Below, piece after piece: positions 5,581-11,746 of a DNA stretch of 11,746 bases. This stretch comes from an uncultured Blautia sp. (GTDB lineage Bacteria; Bacillota_A; Clostridia; Lachnospirales; Lachnospiraceae). How positions within the stretch are numbered: position 1 is the stretch's first letter; every line of letters begins with the position of its first letter. The position numbers and the translations under genes were made by a program. A model generated the notes under the pieces. That model had not been told where the DNA came from, made no database searches, and saw nothing but the letters and a program-made list of their open reading frames with translations. The stretch lies in assembly GCA_905209435.1 (NCBI GenBank), contig CAJLTE010000091.1:1-11746 (forward strand). The letters run 5' to 3'.

Positions 5581-5608
5581 ATTTATACTATTTTCTGTTT
5601 CCAGCTCT

Positions 5609-6742
5609 TCAATTTACCTTTATCGCTTTCTTCGGACACATCTCCTGACAACAGAAACAGCGAATACATTTTCTGTAATCATATACCGGCGGTTTTCCTT
5701 TGCCTTTTCTGAAATCTACCGCTTTTCCCGGAACCGGGCAGCTCTGGACACAGATGCCGCAGCGGACGCATTTGTCAGCTTCTATATATGGCTTCTTCTG
5801 GAAAATCTTTAATGCCTCTGCCATTCTTGTCCAGATATTTCTTCGTACTTCAGTACGGTCTACATTGAAGGCAGAATTTCCGTACTGTTTCACTGCCTCT
5901 GCCATGGAAATCTCCCCCTCCGGTGTCAGAAGTGTGATCTCCTCTTCCTTCCAGGTTCCAAGTCCCATCTTCTCTCCGTGATAATTCGTCGGAACCATTT
6001 CCGGTTTCAGGTAAACCAGGCGACTGAACACGCTGTCCAGCGCAACCGGGTCTGTAGACATCAGCATTACATTCATGGGAACAGGATCTCCGGATCCCGG
6101 TCCATTACCTTCCATGGCTACAATTCCATCCATCACATATAATTTCGGTGATACACATTTGTTTAGATCGATGAGCATTCTGGCAAAGCTGTCTGCACTT
6201 GGATACTGTGTGTGGCCTTTTGCCTTATGAAACCCATATACAAAACCGTAACTGTTCTTGACAGCGCCTGTAATTCTCTCCAGTGCATGTGTTTTCATCT
6301 TACTTAAAGAGATCACGCAGTCCTGCTCCAGCAGTTCTTTAGGCAAAATGAATTCTTTTGCCTGGATGCCCTGCGGGTAAACAGTTTTCACACCCTCAGA
6401 ATAATCAATGGCCGGAATGTGATATTTCTCCAGATAAGTATCCATTCCTGTTCCGCGGATCACTGCCTGTGTAGTCCCATGTCCGCAGGAGTCCGCGAGT
6501 ACGATGTGCTCATATCCGTTCTCCCGTAAAATCCCTGCAAAAGCCCCCACTACAACCGGATGCGTGATCACCGCTTTCTCTACTTCTGCTTTTTTTAACA
6601 GATTTGGCTTCAGCAGGATCTTCGCACCTTTTGGGATCAGAGTCTCCAATCCGCCCAGAAAATCCAGTCCCTGCTTCAGCAATGTATAGATTTTTTCCTC
6701 TTTGTATTCCCCGCACGGAAGTAATACTACTTTACTCTTCAT
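5609..6742 (-). CDS. DUF362 protein with C-terminal two-cluster [4Fe-4S] ferredoxin domain
   Basis: A 377-aa cytoplasmic protein. Residues ~1-300 form a DUF362 domain, with LLKPNLL (43-49), ITHPVVV (59-65), DSCGHGT (84-90), SLSKMKTHALERITGAVKN (145-163) and MDGIVAMEGNGPGSG (204-218). The tail holds two four-Cys motifs: C325-x2-C328-x2-C331-x3-C335-P and C359-x2-C362-x2-C365-x3-C369-P, enough for two [4Fe-4S] clusters. An extra Cys364 sits in the second motif. The DUF362 family has no settled biochemical role; an electron-transfer function is inferred from the clusters. The ATG lies inside the end of ptsI (11-nt overlap in another frame) with no good Shine-Dalgarno sequence, which points to coupled translation. 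It is the last gene before the terminator at 5529-5580. Confidence 0.9.
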   Translation of the reverse strand: MKSKVVLLPCGEYKEEKIYTLLKQGLDFLGGLETLIPKGAKILLKPNLLKKAEVEKAVITHPVVVGAFAGILRENGYEHIVLADSCGHGTTQAVIRGTGMDTYLEKYHIPAIDYSEGVKTVYPQGIQAKEFILPKELLEQDCVISLSKMKTHALERITGAVKNSYGFVYGFHKAKGHTQYPSADSFARMLIDLNKCVSPKLYVMDGIVAMEGNGPGSGDPVPMNVMLMSTDPVALDSVFSRLVYLKPEMVPTNYHGEKMGLGTWKEEEITLLTPEGEISMAEAVKQYGNSAFNVDRTEVRRNIWTRMAEALKIFQKKPYIEADKCVRCGICVQSCPVPGKAVDFRKGKGKPPVYDYRKCIRCFCCQEMCPKKAIKVN

Positions 6743-8357
6743 TAGATAAATCTGCCTGTCTCAGTGCTTTTCTCACCGGCAAAATGCACGCTGGCACTAC
6801 TGAAAGACAATCCACGCCCATTCTCAGAAACTCTTCTGTCAGAGCGGTATCCGCTGCAAGTTCGCCGCAGATGCATACACGTTTATTCTCCGCATGTCCG
6901 GCCTCGATCACCATTTTGATCATACGCAGCACTGCCGGGTGATGGTCATTGTATTTCTTACGCAGAAGCGGATTCTGTCTGTCCATTGCCAGAGTGTACT
7001 GACTCAGGTCATTCGTTCCAAGGCTCAGAAAATCTACTCTTCTCGCAAGCTCACGGCTGATCATAACTGCTGCCGGAGTCTCGATCATAATTCCTGTCTT
7101 TACATCTTTATACGGAATCCCCTTATCATCCAGACCACTTTTGACCTCCCGGATAATCGCATCAATTTCATCCATTTCTTCTTCAGAACTGATCATCGGA
7201 TACATCAGTGCCAGATTTCCATAAGCACTCGCCCTGAAGATTGCACGAAGCTGCGCTTTGAACATCTTCTTTCTATCCAGACAGAGACGTATTCCCCTGT
7301 TTCCCATGATCGGGTTGGTCTCATCCGGAATATTCAGATATTCGGCCTGTTTGTCAGCACCCAGATCTGCAGTACGGATTACCGCAATTCTGTCGCCCAT
7401 GGTCTCCGCAATCTTCTTGTATGCCAGAAACAGCTCATTCTCACGGGGATAATTCTCTCTTCCCAGATACTGGAACTCGCTGCGCAAAAGTCCAATCCCT
7501 GCTGCTCCGTAATAGAGAACGCTGTTCAGATCATCCATATTTCCGATATTAGCATAAATTTCAATCTTTCTGCCATCTTTTGTAATATCCGGTTCTTCCC
7601 TTAATTTCAGAAGTTCTTCCCGTTCTTCCATATCAGCCTGCCTGCGGATCTCATATTCTTTTTTTATTTCTTCATCAGGATTAATATACAGACTTCCCGT
7701 ATACCCGTCCACAATTGCCAGCTGTCCGTCCCACTCTGTATCCGTATCAATCTCGATCAGTGCCGGAATATTCATTGTTTTTACAAGAATTGCGGCATGT
7801 GAAATATCGGAGCCATGGTGTGTGACAATAGCAAGCAGCTTATCCTTATCCATTTCCATCAGTTCTGTCGGTGTGATGCTCTCTGTGACAACGATCACCG
7901 GTTCACCACCCAGATCAATCCGCGGAGAAACGCCTCCAAGTTCATTGATCAGACGGTCTGATATTTCTCGTATATTAACCAGTCTTTCTTTGATCGCAGG
8001 CTCCTCCAGATTTCTGAAAGTAGACAGAATCTCATCTCTGGTAGTCATTACTGCATATGCAGAATTTACTTTTTCATTCTGAATAATACTCTCAATCGCC
8101 CGCTGGAAACTCTTTCCCTCCAGCAGTTCTTTCTGCCGGAGAAAAAGTTCCGCCTGAGATTCCTGAATCGTACAGTTTTTCTCATACAATTCAGTCAGCT
8201 GATCCATCACTCTGGCGCGTGCCTGAAGGAAGATATTGAGTTCACCTTTTACATCCGTAATCTCATACTGGCGTATCTGGTATTCGCTCCTGTGATAATA
8301 AACAATCTTACCGATAGCAATTCCAGGAAAAGCACCGGTTCCTTTGTAAATGTCCAT
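6732..8357 (-). CDS. ptsI: Phosphoenolpyruvate-protein phosphotransferase (PTS enzyme I), divergent
   Basis: A 541-aa enzyme I, which takes phosphate from PEP and passes it to HPr. The N-terminal HPr-binding and phospho-His part ends with GSDISHAAILVKTMNIPA (182-199), where His187 is the phosphorylated residue. The PEP-binding barrel has GIGLLRSEF (287-295), IRTADLGADK (327-336), NRGIRL (353-358), GIMIETPAA (422-430), LGTNDLSQYTLAMDR (446-460) and CGELAAD (497-503) with the acid/base Cys497. All key residues are present. It differs from common enzymes I by GSDISH for GG-x-TSH, RTADLGADK for RTLDIGGDK and CGELAAD for CGE-M/L-AGD, and is about 30 residues short of 570. AAGGAG overlaps the potD-like stop codon, 5 nt before the ATG, so it is translated in line with the transporter genes. 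No HPr gene is in the window. It could be the housekeeping enzyme I or a paralogue. Confidence 0.9.
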   Translation of the reverse strand: MDIYKGTGAFPGIAIGKIVYYHRSEYQIRQYEITDVKGELNIFLQARARVMDQLTELYEKNCTIQESQAELFLRQKELLEGKSFQRAIESIIQNEKVNSAYAVMTTRDEILSTFRNLEEPAIKERLVNIREISDRLINELGGVSPRIDLGGEPVIVVTESITPTELMEMDKDKLLAIVTHHGSDISHAAILVKTMNIPALIEIDTDTEWDGQLAIVDGYTGSLYINPDEEIKKEYEIRRQADMEEREELLKLREEPDITKDGRKIEIYANIGNMDDLNSVLYYGAAGIGLLRSEFQYLGRENYPRENELFLAYKKIAETMGDRIAVIRTADLGADKQAEYLNIPDETNPIMGNRGIRLCLDRKKMFKAQLRAIFRASAYGNLALMYPMISSEEEMDEIDAIIREVKSGLDDKGIPYKDVKTGIMIETPAAVMISRELARRVDFLSLGTNDLSQYTLAMDRQNPLLRKKYNDHHPAVLRMIKMVIEAGHAENKRVCICGELAADTALTEEFLRMGVDCLSVVPACILPVRKALRQADLSNEE

Positions 8358-8366
8358 TTAAACTCC

Positions 8367-9401
8367 TTAGTCGCAGGCAGCCTTGAATTCAGTCCAGTTC
8401 TTCTGGTACTGTGCGTCTGCGTCCTGGCTTACATTCTGGACGATCTCGCCCTTTGTAACGTCATCCGGAACTACCAGATCCGGATTTACCAGCTCATCTG
8501 CTGCTTTATTTGTGCTGTAATAGCCGATATAGTCTGTGCATTTCGCTGCAACTTCCGGCTGCATGATGTAATCCATGAAAGAATATGCCGCATCTTTATC
8601 CGGTGCTTCACTTGGGATAAACATGCCCATGATACCGAAACCAAGGCCCTCTTCCGGATATACCACTTTAAGGTCAGGATTCTCAGCCAGTGCTGCTGTT
8701 ACCTGTGAAGTGTAAAGGAATCCTACACTTGCCTCTCCGTTAAGAAGTGCATTCTGAGTATTATCATCCTGGATCAGACGTACATTCGGAGCAAGTTCCA
8801 GAAGTTTCTCTCCTGTCTTCTTGATCACATCCACATCTTCTTCATTCATACTCTCACCCATGGAAAGCTGAGTGATACCATTAATTACACGATAGTTTGC
8901 AGTCAGTGCAATGCTGTCCTCAAGAGACGGATCCCAGAGATCTTTATATCCTTTGATATCAATATCTACCTGTTCCGGATCGTAAACGATCAGCGGAATA
9001 CCCGCTCCGTAAGGAACTGTGTATTCATCATCCGGATCATAGAACTGTCCCTGATATAACGGGTTGATGTTTCCGATGTTCTCCAGAGAATCTTTATCGA
9101 GTTTCTCTGCAAGTCCCTCCTGGATCGCAGTTTCCAGAATATAATCATCTGCGATTACGATATCGTAGTCACCGCCTTTTGCCATGGAAAGTTTCTCAAG
9201 CATGGTTTCATCTGTATCAAAGTTTGAATAAACAACTTTAACGCCTGTCTCTTTTGTAAAATCATCCAGAACTTCCTGCGGGAACATTCCCTCCCAGGTA
9301 AAGAGAACAAGTTCTTTATCATCTCCTGCATCCTTGAAACCGGTGAATGTTGTTCCTGCCATTAATGCACACATTACTACTGCAAGTACTCTTTTTTTCA
9401 T
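8367..9401 (-). CDS. potD: PotD-like extracellular solute-binding protein, stand-alone
   Basis: A 344-aa periplasmic-type binding protein of the spermidine/putrescine (PotD) class: LFTWEGMFPQEVLDDFTKET (33-52), YDIVIADDYI (79-88), TVPYGAGIPLIVYD (128-141) and EASVGFLYTS (223-232). The N-terminus MKKRVLAVVMCALMAGTTFTG is an export signal, but where related lipoproteins have the lipobox Cys this one has Phe22 (FTGFKDAG); TTC would need one base change to become TGC. Cys11 has no lipobox around it. The W-x-D ligand motif of PotD is absent near 255-260 (FGIMGM), so the ligand may not be a classical polyamine. AAGGGAG lies 7 nt before the ATG. It is 85 nt downstream of the fusion gene and 9 nt upstream of ptsI. 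Confidence 0.88.
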   Translation of the reverse strand: MKKRVLAVVMCALMAGTTFTGFKDAGDDKELVLFTWEGMFPQEVLDDFTKETGVKVVYSNFDTDETMLEKLSMAKGGDYDIVIADDYILETAIQEGLAEKLDKDSLENIGNINPLYQGQFYDPDDEYTVPYGAGIPLIVYDPEQVDIDIKGYKDLWDPSLEDSIALTANYRVINGITQLSMGESMNEEDVDVIKKTGEKLLELAPNVRLIQDDNTQNALLNGEASVGFLYTSQVTAALAENPDLKVVYPEEGLGFGIMGMFIPSEAPDKDAAYSFMDYIMQPEVAAKCTDYIGYYSTNKAADELVNPDLVVPDDVTKGEIVQNVSQDADAQYQKNWTEFKAACD

Positions 9402-9442
9402 AATCGATCTCCCTTCTTATGTCCTGCATTGATGTTTGTATC

Positions 9443-9478
9443 AGCCCCTGCCTTCTACTATACCGACAAACAGGGGCT
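9443..9478 (-). other. Stem-loop between the fusion gene and the potD-like gene
   Basis: AGCCCCTG (9443-9450) pairs perfectly with CAGGGGCT (9471-9478) around a 20-nt loop. On the transcribed (minus) strand it begins 8 nt after the stop codon at 9487 and has no U-run behind it, so it should not terminate well. It fits an RNA-stabilising or processing hairpin that lets the two genes differ in mRNA level. On the plus strand a T-rich run follows, but no plus-strand gene needs it. Confidence 0.55.
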
Positions 9479-9486
9479 TTCCTTTT

Positions 9487-11331
9487 TTACTTTGCTTTTA
9501 CCTTCGTCCAGAGCTCTGCAAATTTCTGCTTGATCTTTGGCTGCTGGTAAGCGAAGATTTCGTTATTCGGATTGGTGGTATCCGGAATATAAGAATCAAT
9601 TCCTTCATAATCTCCATCCCTCATTGTTTCAAAAGCACTCTTCACTGTAGAAGTATACCCTACTTCTTCCGTATTGGAAAGAGCAGATTCATCACTGATC
9701 ATAAAATTAATAAATTCATGAGCAAGCTGTACCTCGCTGCAGTCCTTTGTGATGACCATTGCATCATACCATCTGTTAGTTCCCTGCTCCGGTGTGAAGT
9801 AGTCCAGATTCGGGTTCTCACTGATAATGTAAGATGCATCTCCTGAGTAAACAACTGCCAGTGCCTTGTTTCCGGAGATCATATTGTCGATCACATCATC
9901 ACCTGCATAGATCGGGTCCATGGTGTCACGTTGATTGATCAGCCACTGATAAGCTTCCTCGATCTCAGACTCGTTTGTGGTATTCATGGAATATCCAAGT
10001 GCCTTTAATGCTATCATAAAGGAATCTCGCTCAGAATCATACATGTAAATATTTCCTTTATATTTCGGATTGCACAGAAGATTCCATCCATCCTTTAAAT
10101 CTGCCTCATCTACTACTGTCTTGTCATAAAGGATTCCAACTGTTCCCCAGAAATACGGACAGGAATAACGGTTGCCCGGATCGTAGCTCTGGTTCATGAC
10201 ATCATCCATAAGATTCTTCTTATTTGGAATTTCTTTCCAGTCAAGAGCCTGCAGGTATTCCTCTTTGATCAGTCTCTCGATCATATAGTCAGACGGGATC
10301 AGCACATCATATGTCTCACCACTTGACAGCTTGGTATACATCATTTCATTTGACTCAAAAGTCTCGTATACAATCGTACAGTTATATTCCTTTTCAAAAT
10401 CTTCGAGCAAAGAAAGATCCATGTACTCTCCTGCATTGTAAACTTTCAGCACATGTGAGGATTTTGCCACAAATCCCCATTTAATAAGACCTGCTGTAAC
10501 TGCAATCACCAGAATTACAGATACAATTTTCACTGCTTTCTGATTCAGCTTCTTTGCTTTATTTCTAAACTTCGGAAGCAGATTTGCCAGAAGCAGCACT
10601 ACAACAATGACTACGATCACAATCGTCGACAGGGCATTAATAGTAGGATTGATACGCTTTGTCATATTATATACAACAATAGAGATATTCTTTACACCAT
10701 TTCCTGATACGAAATAGGAAATAACGAAATCATCAAATGACATGGTAAATGCAAGCAGCGCGCCTGCGAAAATACCCTCTTTGATCATCGGCACGATAAC
10801 CTTTGTCAGAGCCTGAAAAGGTGTTGCCCCAAGGTCCATGGCAGCATTTGCCATATTCGGATCCAGAGCCCTTACCTTCGGATAAACACTGGTAATTACA
10901 TACGGGGTGCAGAACGCAATATGTGCCAGCAGCATAGTCAGATATCCTTTTCGAAATCCCAGAGAAGAGAACAAGAGCATCAGACTGATGGCAGTTACGA
11001 TCTCAGGATTCAGGATCGGGATATTATTAATATTCAAAAGCAGTTCCTTGATTACCTTCTTTGATTTGGATAAACCGATCGCTGTAATGGTTCCAAGTAT
11101 TGTAGAAACAATGGTCGCAATGATCGCAATGGTAACAGATACATAAACTGCCTTAATTACTTCCCCGTTACCGAGAAGTTCCTGATACCAGCGCAGAGAA
11201 AAGCCTGTAAATCTGGTCAGTGACTTGGATGAATTAAAGGAAAAGATCATCGTCACCAAGATTGGCAGGTAAAAGAAAGCAAGGCAGAGTACTACATATA
11301 ACATTGAGAAAAATTTATTATTACGTTTCAT
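9487..11331 (-). CDS. potC: Fused ABC permease (PotC) and solute-binding protein (PotD)
   Basis: A 614-aa fusion. Residues 1-255 are a PotC-type permease with six predicted membrane segments (about 10-30, 63-88, 108-125, 128-150, 186-208, 233-253) and the EAA loop AAMDLGATPFQALTKVIVP (163-181) that contacts the ATPase. A basic stretch, KFRNKAKKLNQK (254-265), lies inside. A seventh segment (268-288) exits the membrane and carries the binding domain, 294-614, outside the cell. That domain has YNAGEYMDLSLLEDFEKEY (298-316), YDVLIPSDYM (341-350), AVVYSGDASYI (492-502) and NRWYDAMVI (519-527); W521-x-D523 matches the polyamine-binding W-x-D of PotD. Such fusions occur in other Firmicutes. GGGAGG before the ATG follows the potB stop, an 11-nt gap. 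Polyamine import is the likely role; the exact ligand is unproven. Confidence 0.92.
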   Translation of the reverse strand: MKRNNKFFSMLYVVLCLAFFYLPILVTMIFSFNSSKSLTRFTGFSLRWYQELLGNGEVIKAVYVSVTIAIIATIVSTILGTITAIGLSKSKKVIKELLLNINNIPILNPEIVTAISLMLLFSSLGFRKGYLTMLLAHIAFCTPYVITSVYPKVRALDPNMANAAMDLGATPFQALTKVIVPMIKEGIFAGALLAFTMSFDDFVISYFVSGNGVKNISIVVYNMTKRINPTINALSTIVIVVIVVVLLLANLLPKFRNKAKKLNQKAVKIVSVILVIAVTAGLIKWGFVAKSSHVLKVYNAGEYMDLSLLEDFEKEYNCTIVYETFESNEMMYTKLSSGETYDVLIPSDYMIERLIKEEYLQALDWKEIPNKKNLMDDVMNQSYDPGNRYSCPYFWGTVGILYDKTVVDEADLKDGWNLLCNPKYKGNIYMYDSERDSFMIALKALGYSMNTTNESEIEEAYQWLINQRDTMDPIYAGDDVIDNMISGNKALAVVYSGDASYIISENPNLDYFTPEQGTNRWYDAMVITKDCSEVQLAHEFINFMISDESALSNTEEVGYTSTVKSAFETMRDGDYEGIDSYIPDTTNPNNEIFAYQQPKIKQKFAELWTKVKAK

Positions 11332-11342
11332 GCCGTCCTCCC

Positions 11343-11746
11343 TTATTCGTCTTTATCCATCTTCTTCATCAGGCTCATAAAGATCAGAATGATCACAGCC
11401 AGAATCAGAGAAATCGCGCTTCCGAAGTTCCAGTCACCAACAGAGATAAACTGAGACTCTATCAGGTTACCGATCAGCATGTACTGTCCGCCTCCGAGAA
11501 GTTTCGGGATAACGAATGTGGAAATAGACAGCAGGAATACCATCATGATTCCATTGAGCACGCCAGGAATAGACAGTTTCCAGATTACTTTTGTAAATGT
11601 CTGGAATTTGTTTGCTCCCAGGTCATAGGCAGCCTCAATAAAGGATTTATCCATCTTACTCAGTGAGGTATGGATCGGAATGATCATAAACGGCATAAAG
11701 TTACAGACCAGACCAACCACTACGGAAAAGTCCGTATACATCATTG
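11343..11746 (-). CDS. potB: Polyamine-type ABC permease PotB, C-terminal part (runs off the right edge)
   Basis: About 134 codons of the C-terminal end are present, and the frame is open to the window edge. Met codons at the edge are internal, not starts. The EAA loop EAAYDLGANKFQTFTKVIWK is followed by IPGVLNGIMMVFLLSISTFV, then LLGGGQYMLIGNLIESQF and VGDWNFGSAISLIL, all PotB-type features. Three membrane segments remain. It would pair with the PotC half of the next gene to form the membrane channel. The partner ATPase (PotA) is not in the window and would be expected upstream, beyond the right edge, in the same operon. The TAA stop precedes the fusion gene's Shine-Dalgarno sequence directly. 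Confidence 0.9.
   Translation of the reverse strand, partial: MMYTDFSVVVGLVCNFMPFMIIPIHTSLSKMDKSFIEAAYDLGANKFQTFTKVIWKLSIPGVLNGIMMVFLLSISTFVIPKLLGGGQYMLIGNLIESQFISVGDWNFGSAISLILAVIILIFMSLMKKMDKDE

Noticed and set aside
6894..7604. Plus-strand open frame of 236 codons opposite ptsI
   Set aside because: It is antisense to the conserved PEP-binding domain of enzyme I, with no start signals and no recognisable domain.
9443..9485. Plus-strand terminator formed by the AGCCCCTG stem and a T-rich tail
   Set aside because: No plus-strand gene lies upstream, so the stem is better explained as an intercistronic hairpin of the minus-strand operon.

Overview
The window looks like chromosomal DNA from an anaerobic, low-to-moderate-GC Firmicute of the Lachnospiraceae type (Blautia, Dorea, Ruminococcus and relatives). 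This rests on the Shine-Dalgarno sequences (AAGGAGG), the sigma-A promoters, and protein types I recognise: a PPi-type phosphofructokinase next to pyruvate phosphate dikinase, a LacX-like mutarotase, a stand-alone homocysteine methyltransferase domain, and a permease/binding-protein fusion in a polyamine-type ABC operon. The genus is inference from remembered family sequences; no search was run.

Left end (1-1890, minus strand): the first 12 codons of ppdK (pyruvate phosphate dikinase) run off the window edge, with a promoter upstream. Next comes pfp, a phosphofructokinase with the motif residues of the pyrophosphate-dependent type, with its own promoter and terminator. PPi-PFK consumes PPi and PPDK links PPi/AMP to PEP, pyruvate and ATP, so the pair points to pyrophosphate-based glycolysis. 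The pfp-ppdK gap carries one copy of a roughly 49-nt repeat; a second copy lies at 2201-2248.

Region 1890-3500: a hairpin-dense intergenic stretch (2033-2184), the second repeat copy and a triplicated 14-bp unit lead into a minus-strand gene for a secreted, extremely acidic Asp/Thr/Ser/Ala-rich protein. Its three ordered strips look like one small beta domain (DUF5666-like) split by low-complexity inserts. Its promoter carries three copies of AAATTGTG spaced 11 and 22 bp apart.

Region 3467-5580 (plus strand): an aldose 1-epimerase-like gene, then a homocysteine S-methyltransferase-domain gene with its own extended -10 promoter and a structured ~127-nt leader. A bidirectional terminator closes this block and the convergent operon.

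Right half (5609-11746, minus strand, read right to left): potB (partial), a potC-potD fusion, a second stand-alone potD-like gene, ptsI (PTS enzyme I) and a DUF362/2x[4Fe-4S] protein. Gaps are 11, 85 and 9 nt, and the last pair overlaps by 11 nt, so this reads as one operon. Presumably potA and the promoter lie beyond the right edge. Unusual points are an enzyme I translated directly behind a binding protein, two different solute-binding modules, and a stand-alone binding protein whose expected lipobox Cys reads Phe. I see no mobile element with a transposase, no CRISPR array and no rRNA or tRNA.
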